Positions 58,520-64,000 of a DNA stretch of 64,000 nucleotides are shown piece by piece. Origin of the DNA: Leucogyrophana mollusca (lineage: Eukaryota > Basidiomycota > Agaricomycetes > Boletales); NCBI GenBank assembly GCA_021014945.1, contig MU266327.1, positions 496,001-560,000 on the forward strand, read 5' to 3'. Position 1 is the stretch's first letter, and every line of letters starts with the position of its first letter. The notes beneath the pieces are model-generated. The model ran no database searches and had not been told where the DNA came from. It was given only the letters and a program-made list of their open reading frames with translations. A program made the position numbers and the translations under genes.

Positions 58520-59425
58520 CTACAGCACGGTCAAAAAGGAGCCACTATCCAATCTCTCAGCTCCGTCACATCCTTCTCCTCCCATGCACCATAACACAAC
58601 TGGTTCATCTGCGCAATGAAATTCGTCTGGGACATTATCCGCCATATCTAATGTCATCCATAGACAACCTGCATCGTCAGAACTGCGTAGCAAGTGTGGA
58701 CAATTGACATTATTGCCGCATTCGTGAGGAATGCCATCTTCTTCGTCCCAAGCAGTGGCCACACTTTGAACATCAAAACCTCTTCTTTGAAACTTGACAA
58801 GTGCTTGCATATTGCCCAACACCAATCTTGCATCTCGCATTGACATCACGTTGAAGAGCGCCCTATACTGACCCGTTAACTTGGGATAGGCCGAAAAAAA
58901 GCCGTTGTGGGTGATGTAATTCATTACAATGGTGCTGTGGATCTGAAAGACAGGTCGAACGGCGCATTCCGTGATGGAAACTACGATTTCGATGGTTTTG
59001 GAGCCATTGATCATCGCCACAACGGTGTGGACAGATGACTGTGAACGTACAGGTCGATCGCCGCCCACACAGACTGTTTGATAGTTTTGCTGCGCGAGGT
59101 ATGCCATCACAATGATGACTTGCGATCTTGGCACATAGATATCTATGTTGGATGAAGACCACCGCACGCTGACCGCAGGTAAGAGCATCTGCAATGCTAC
59201 AGAGCCTGACACCACTGACGACGTCAAACGAAGTAATTCGATAAAGGCCGTAGGATAGTTGAAAAATTGAGCCAGCAATGTGGATTTACGGTGATTGAGG
59301 TAGGCTACGACACATCCTCTGTGAATCTTGCTTAGAGACGCCAGCTTTTGTAGTGCATCGAAGGGCAAGAGTGCAAGGATTGCGTGAACGCTCTCGACTG
59401 GTAAGCGTAACAAAATATTCGACAT
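58520..59425 (-). CDS. F-box-like protein with a nucleotidyltransferase-like core, copy 2
   Basis: A single-exon frame of 301 residues from the ATG at 59425 (MSNILLRLPVESVHAILALL), an F-box-like start, followed by FDALQKLASLSKIHRGCVVA. The core is VVSGSVALQMLLP, SSSNIDIYVPRSQVIIVMAY and LAQQNYQTVCVGGDRPV; then SITECAVRPVFQIHSTIVMN and YITHNGFFSAYPKLTGQY. The C-terminal third has several Cys (HECGNNVNCPHLLR, VLWCMGGEGCDG). Copy 1 on the other strand shares the order of these blocks. It may be a Helitron passenger gene; such genes are frequent in Agaricomycetes, but their role is unknown. Confidence 0.65.
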   Translation of the reverse strand: MSNILLRLPVESVHAILALLPFDALQKLASLSKIHRGCVVAYLNHRKSTLLAQFFNYPTAFIELLRLTSSVVSGSVALQMLLPAVSVRWSSSNIDIYVPRSQVIIVMAYLAQQNYQTVCVGGDRPVRSQSSVHTVVAMINGSKTIEIVVSITECAVRPVFQIHSTIVMNYITHNGFFSAYPKLTGQYRALFNVMSMRDARLVLGNMQALVKFQRRGFDVQSVATAWDEEDGIPHECGNNVNCPHLLRSSDDAGCLWMTLDMADNVPDEFHCADEPVVLWCMGGEGCDGAERLDSGSFLTVL

Positions 59426-59584
59426 TTTGATCGATCCTGCTGATTTAATGACGAAGGCCCCTCTATATATCTCCCTTATAATTGCAAATCCCACATCCGC
59501 CGTGATCCGCTGTACTTCAAATTGACTGGATAGGGTGTCGCTTTATAAACTGCCCTACATTCTGCCCAAACGTTACCCGTCCCA

Positions 59585-60032
59585 ATGGTAACGTTTCCAC
59601 ATTCGAGTTGGACAAACGCATTCTATGTGGGCACTCATGGTACCGACTGTGGACTTCAATCTACATCAATTACGATCGCCACAGCTAACGCAGAACCGAC
59701 CATTAATCACCTCCCTTTCTTTTTCCCTTCACCAAACACCGTAGATTTCTACGAGAAAGAGATTACCTTGATAGGCACCACTATCACTCGTCGGTTTCTC
59801 GTGCTGTACGACAAACACATGCATAACCAGCCATGTTCAAGTGTCTGTTCCTATCTAGTCTTGTCTCGAGACCACTCACGAACCGGCTTTCGACGAATGT
59901 CGCAAAAAGACTTCATAGCAATCGCCCAAGTTTTAAGCAGGTAAGTTTTCTATCTTTATCCATCTCCCCTTTCCTTATCAACCAACCAGTTTGACCGAAG
60001 ACGTACCACCCATTTCTCTTCAACAAGAATGA
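59585..60032 (+). CDS. Unknown small two-exon gene in the Helitron island
   Basis: The ATG at 59585 gives MVTFPHSSWTNAFYVGTHG, then FPSPNTVDFYEKEITLIGTT and ITRRFLVLYDKHMHNQPCSS, ending at a GTAAGT donor inside AQVLS. The acceptor at CAACCAG joins in phase to LTEDVPPISLQQE and a stop at 60032. The product is about 130 residues and beta-rich by eye. Its composition matches the Helitron gene. No family recognised. Confidence 0.5.
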
Positions 60033-60338
60033 ATCGTCACAAGTCTTTGTATATTTCCAAAACTATAGACAGGGATGCAACAATTCATTTCTCTAATCGA
60101 TTGATCGCTCGCTATTTCAACCGCAAGACGTTCGAGCCATCTTCAAACTCAACGCATCGGTGTTATAACAAATTCACGAACCAACCTCGTCAACATCGAC
60201 CTCAACATGACGCCCCGTCAGATTAATACGACACCTAATTCTCGCATAATCAAAATTCCCTCTCCGCCACCTCCTTTCCAATAGAAAATAAAATCCGCTA
60301 ATCCACAGATTTCCCTATCACACATCGGTTCGCTCACT
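60033..60338. other. Spacer, no gene seen
   Basis: A 65-codon basic open frame starting at 60029 overlaps the end of the previous gene; it has no motif and no better claim. Confidence 0.4.
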
Positions 60339-61747
60339 ATGCAAATCTTACACGAGACCGACCCCTCCAGCGTCTACACAGCGCGCGTTCAATCCGGACT
60401 ATATGATTCAGTGGTCGACCAAATCCTAGCTCTACCGCAAGGCACGGCTCTTGCCATGTCTACATATGAAGAAGATTTTAGACGTGTGACCAACAACTGG
60501 TCCGGTAACTTCTCTTATCAAAGCGCCAATACGACTGTCGAACACGAAAGCATTCTTGTTGGGCAATTATGTCATTCTTCAATGGGTACAAAATTCAATG
60601 CTCGCGGAAATCACTACGCCGGGACAGGATTTAATGTAAAAACCACGTTCTCTCAGCTCATCGCAATACTAACAATAATTATATGCAGCCGATTTTTATT
60701 GAGGATAAAAGCCGGGTGAAGTTTGTGTTTACGCTCTCTGTACCGACCAACGCCACGCACCGCATGCAAACATTGTGGGACAATCAGGTCGCGACACTGA
60801 ACGAAGTAATCGATGCAGACCGTGAAGAACTAAAACGACGAAGCAAGGTACGCTCCCTACGGAGAAATTTAAAAAAAAAACCGTCTTTAACCGTGACTTA
60901 GAATTTGCCCTTCAAAGAATGGACCGACCATTCCACCAGCGACAAGAATCTTCCACCCGACTTAATCAATGTACTTTCGGGACAAATTTACGTGGTACGT
61001 CCATGCAATTCGTTGAATTCACCAACCTCTTTCTCACCAATTTTACAGGTACCCAAGGGAAAACAAGGAGACGCTGATCCTACAGCCAAACGCACCAAGA
61101 TTACCAAAAAAAGCATCGCAAAGTCATCCGAAACTAAAGAATCAATCGCTTCTCGACCGAGCAAAACAGAGGAGCTTGATTTTGATTCAAATATGCAAGA
61201 CGATGATGGGAATATGGCCGAATCCTCTCCACATATTCCCGAAGTACCGGCTAACGTACCAACTGGTAAAATTCTCTAACAGCGATACTAATTCTCATTT
61301 GACGAATCTCGCTAGCGTCCACAAATGATTTGTACAACCCATCTATTCTGCCTGATTACGGAGGAGAACTGTTTCGCCACGAAAAAGCTATGCTCCGGCA
61401 ACTTGACATGCGTGATACAGACAATAACCTCGTACCTCCCAAAGACTGGTATAACACTTTCACTCCAGGCTGTTTAATTATGGCCAGGGTCACATTGCAT
61501 GCCTTCAGTTGGGAATCACGACGTGTGAGTACTAGAAAATCTATGCATCCAATTATATGAATTTACAGTTTTCCAGGTCTACCAGCTGAATGCACATAGC
61601 ATCCGCTTACTGGACAAATCGATTGAACCGGTCGAAGAACGATTGGGCGGCGTGGTGCCCAACACCTCCGACGCTACTTCATCCTCTAACACAGCCGCAT
61701 CTGCAGCAATGTCAGCATTCTCGCTCGGAAAACGGGCACATGACTGA
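60339..61747 (+). CDS. Unknown protein of the Helitron island, possible OB-fold
   Basis: Six exons join in phase to about 345 residues. They give MQILHETDPSSVYTARVQSG, EEDFRRVTNNWSGNFSYQSA, GNHYAGTGFN, PIFIEDKSRVKFVFTLSVPT, NLPFKEWTDHSTSDKNLPPD and a Lys/Ser-rich linker. After that come LYNPSILPDYGGELFRHEKA, DWYNTFTPGCLIMARVTLHA and VYQLNAHSIRLLDKSIEPVE, ending FSLGKRAHD at 61747. The segment G-LI-ARVTLH followed by VYQLNAHSIRLL has the strand pattern of an OB-fold, as in single-stranded-DNA-binding proteins, which would suit a rolling-circle transposon. That is inference. The position, codon use and intron style tie it to the Helitron. Confidence 0.6.
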
Positions 61748-62140
61748 TTAACTACTTATCCAATTGACATTATATCTCGTCGCCTATGTTCCTTACCTAT
61801 GATCATACATGTGATAGCCACTACCATTTCAAAAATCGTACGCACCTTTGCCATTGGATCGAAGCCACAACCAGCATGGGTTAAGACATGGAGCGGGCGA
61901 GCACAAGAGTAGAATAAATTTAAGTCATCGGGAATGTGTATGCATTGAGAGGGTCGTTTACTGGAACGACCCCGCGGCTACGCCAAACGAAGAAGTCCCA
62001 GAGGTGACCCCGCACAAGCAGTTGGCACTGGAATGGAAAAGGAAGAAGAAAATCTCCCAAAAGCGCACACCCGCTAACGTGGGTAAAACATGCTGTAAAG
62101 AGTACTCGGGCCGAATATGGCCTCGTTTATAATTTGCAGA
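61748..62140. other. 3' region of the Helitron island
   Basis: Contains an 8-bp perfect inverted repeat GGGTCGTT/AACGACCC at 61951-61972 and a plus frame with VVYWNDPAATPNEEVPEVTP and WKRKKKISQKRTPANV that has no start of its own. The frame may be a captured exon fragment. Confidence 0.4.
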
Positions 62141-62143
62141 AAA

Positions 62144-62189
62144 AGTGGCAATTGAAGGTAGCGGGCGTTGCCACTTTATGTGGCCCTAG
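62144..62189 (+). repeat. Hairpin followed by CTAG, candidate Helitron 3' terminus
   Basis: AAAGTGGCAA and TTGCCACTTT form a perfect 10-bp stem around a 16-nt loop, followed 9 nt later by CTAG. Helitrons typically end in a short hairpin about 10 nt before CTRR. The next base is G instead of the expected T, which weakens the case. Confidence 0.45.
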
Positions 62190-62720
62190 GACTTATTCCA
62201 TCTAACAAGCAACGCAACTTCTTGGATATAGCCCAAACAAGATTGTTGCGGTTGTAGCAGGTGGGCTCTACTTTGTGGGCGGTCTGGCGTTATATACCCG
62301 CTTGTTCTCGCGTCGCACATGGTGGGGATTCTGTCCTCCCGTCCACGTTTGAGGCCAGGCGGCTGCAACATTCTCGCACCACATTCTGCATGCGCATTCC
62401 AATGGCCATATATCCAAATTCTCTCCCCACCTTCATGATCTAGCAACCCTTCATCCTGCCGCCACGGGCCGCATACACCGTCTTCTCTAAGTGTATCGAC
62501 CACCCATACCCGTGGATTAGACCCAAAAAGGTTGCGAAGTATTTCATAACAAGTGATATCTCGACATTCCTAATCCAGGTTTATCCGTCTTGGTGCCAAC
62601 GACTGGGTATGAGGCGAATCGCCCACTGACGCTCACGTTCCTGCAAGGTGGCGGCGGCGGAATGCAGGCGTCGACAAATACAACGACGAAATTGATGCGC
62701 GGGTCCTTCTCAGTGGCCTC
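62186..62720 (-). pseudogene. Fragment of an unknown gene next to the Helitron end
   Basis: Two minus-strand exons can be joined in phase: INFVVVFVDACIPPPPPCRN, then ECRDITCYEILRNLFGSNPR, VWVVDTLREDGVCGPWRQDE, HEGGERIWIYGHWNAHAECG and LQPPGLKRGREDR, with a stop near 62186. The residue choice (many Trp, Cys and Gly) suggests a real protein. No start is visible upstream, where stops occur in this frame. The gene may have been cut by the insertion or captured by it. Family not recognised. Confidence 0.4.
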
Positions 62721-63465
62721 GTGCTTTCATTGTCAGTCTTGTCTTGGTTCGTGTCCAGTAATGCAGACCCGTCCCAGCGGTCAGATCCGCTGTCTGTATC
62801 GCGTCATAGGGCTTGCCCAGGGCACTGGATTGGATCCCGTGACTCATGAAAGTGAGTATCGTTTCTCTGTCGTTCCATTCCCGCCGTACTAACATTGTCC
62901 CCACCCTAATTCGCTGCTACGCCACTACTCATTGGGATAGGCACATGTTGTGTATCGGTTAACCAACAACTTCGAGATAAATGCCCCAGAAGACACCGAA
63001 CTACAGCTTGTAACTGAGGCTGCGATGGACACTTATGTCTAAACTGGAGGCAAGGGTGTCCACTGACATGACAGGCCCATTTTCGGCTGGCGGAGGTTAC
63101 TTTTCCGGCATATGCGGACTCGATTCTCAGATAATTCGAATGTTGATCATAGTATTTCTCCCTCTTGCTCCCTCGTGTTTCCTGCAACCTACCTTTTTTT
63201 TTCACCGTTGGAAGTGCATGTAACCATCAAGAAGACGCCCTTATCTTGGAAATGGCTCCCAGGGTTGATTTTTCAGCATCACATCCTCACCTCCGGCGCG
63301 GCCATCGAACAAGAAGCCGGTGAATATAGTTTACATTAAGACATGGTCATAAGGACAGAATCATGTTACACAACTGAAAGCAACAACACGTTCCCTCCAG
63401 GGAATGAACCCTAAACTGTCAACGAGATCAGTGGGCTATTAGCTTGGCCCATACTTTGGCAGGGC
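62721..63465. other. Intergenic, no gene seen
   Basis: Minus-strand open frames at 62710-62904 and 62906-63205 show no motifs. This is the 3' side of the P450 gene. Confidence 0.4.
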
Positions 63466-64000
63466 TTAAGAATTCGATTCGATCCGAAGCTGCCTTTCCC
63501 TCACGGCAGATCTGCTTGTAGCCCGACACCCAAATGGGATGGGATGTCTGTTGTGTCAGTGCATCATTACCAGGTTAGCTTCAAAACAAAGCGAGAAATC
63601 GACTCAATCACATACACGACGTTGCCTGTTGTGAATTCTGGCGTCACTTCGACTTCCCTCCCATCCGTATCCAATGCTTTTGCAAAATGTAATGTGGCGA
63701 GCATCGTCACAACTGCAGCCCACATTGATCCTTCAGCGAGGAACCTGCCGGGGCTAAAGAGGTCCGCGATCAGATAGTTTTACAGCCCACCCGTGGCGTC
63801 GCTCACCAGATTCTTCGTCCAAACCCGAAGGACGGACTGGTAGAAAACGAATCCTTTGGGGAGAGTTGACCGTTTGGCAACAAATATCGGGCAGGATTAA
63901 AACGATCGGCGTTGTCAGATTCGGACGAAGCACGAGACATTGCCCTTGGTTGAATGGAAATTTTATTTAGGAAAGTAACGCAATGCGGGCGATCATCTAC
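63466..64000 (-). CDS. Cytochrome P450, C-terminal part (rest outside window)
   Basis: Heme-thiolate monooxygenase. The minus strand gives DRFNPARYLLPNGQL, then SPSFGFGRRI; a GT-AG intron of about 55 nt leads in phase to CPGRFLAEGSMWAAVV, so the heme-binding FGFGRRICPGRFLA motif with its Cys ligand is complete across the splice. MLATLHFAKALDTDGREVEV and TPEFTTGNV follow, and a last intron leads to HPIPFGCRATSRSAVRERQL and a stop at 63466. The ATG and most of the protein lie beyond the right edge. The motif spacing is normal, so this end looks functional. The CYP family cannot be set from this part. Confidence 0.88.

Larger units (their letters stand above)
49590..62189 (+). mobile_element. 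Helitron transposon (5' end uncertain)
   Basis: The Rep/helicase gene, the upstream retropepsin-like exon and the accessory genes after it share AT-richer codon use and lie between typical host regions. A 10-bp perfect inverted repeat followed by CTAG near 62189 fits a Helitron 3' end. The left limit given here is only where the change in composition begins. Confidence 0.55.

Noticed and set aside
61951..61972. 8-bp inverted repeat as Helitron end
   Set aside because: It is not followed by CTRR at the right distance; the hairpin at 62144 fits better.
1..64000. tRNA or rRNA genes
   Set aside because: I looked for TTCGA/TTCAA arms with fitting partners; the few hits lie in coding exons and do not fold as tRNAs. 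This was a visual scan only.

Overview
The window is nuclear DNA from a mushroom-forming basidiomycete (Agaricomycete type). The host genes are densely packed, GC-richer than the flanking mobile DNA, and broken by many 45-65 nt GT-AG introns. Several families typical of Agaricomycetes are present: mushroom-type F-box proteins, a TPR-CHAT protein, a conserved basidiomycete hypothetical protein and a large Helitron. No tRNA, rRNA or CRISPR array was seen. Exon models were built by eye from splice signals and reading-frame continuity. Where exon lists are given I checked that the summed lengths are multiples of three, except for ISU1.

Left third (1-21 kb): a Pro/Gln-rich RGG protein runs off the left edge. 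It is followed by heme A synthase COX15 and, divergently, a BolA-type protein; then a protein-lysine methyltransferase (EFM6-like), an unknown 255-residue protein, a conserved basidiomycete hypothetical, a tiny Arg/Gly-rich protein, the tRNA adenosine deaminase TAD1, the glycerophosphocholine acyltransferase GPC1, ATP synthase subunit d, and a large protein with an N-terminal C2-like segment, about 17 TPR-like repeats and a C-terminal CHAT (caspase-like) domain.

Middle (21-48 kb): an internally deleted F-box pseudogene whose intact relative lies 25 kb away at 46.3-48.0 kb; a heme-dependent oxidative N-demethylase-like protein; an ATF-type bZIP factor; two tandem paralogous multi-pass membrane proteins; an RCK2/SRK1-type protein kinase; a NIPA-like magnesium transporter; SEC12; TAF9; the Fe-S scaffold ISU1; and the splicing factor PRP31. 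These are mostly housekeeping genes for mitochondria, membrane traffic and gene expression.

Right third (48-64 kb): a mobile island. It holds a 6.9-kb uninterrupted Helitron Rep/helicase reading frame. This is preceded by a retropepsin-like frame that can be spliced onto it in phase, and followed by accessory genes: two F-box-like genes sharing one core domain and two unknown multi-exon genes. A hairpin followed by CTAG at 62.14-62.19 kb is a candidate 3' end of the element. Beyond it lie a fragment of an unknown gene and the 3' part of a cytochrome P450 gene that leaves the window on the right.
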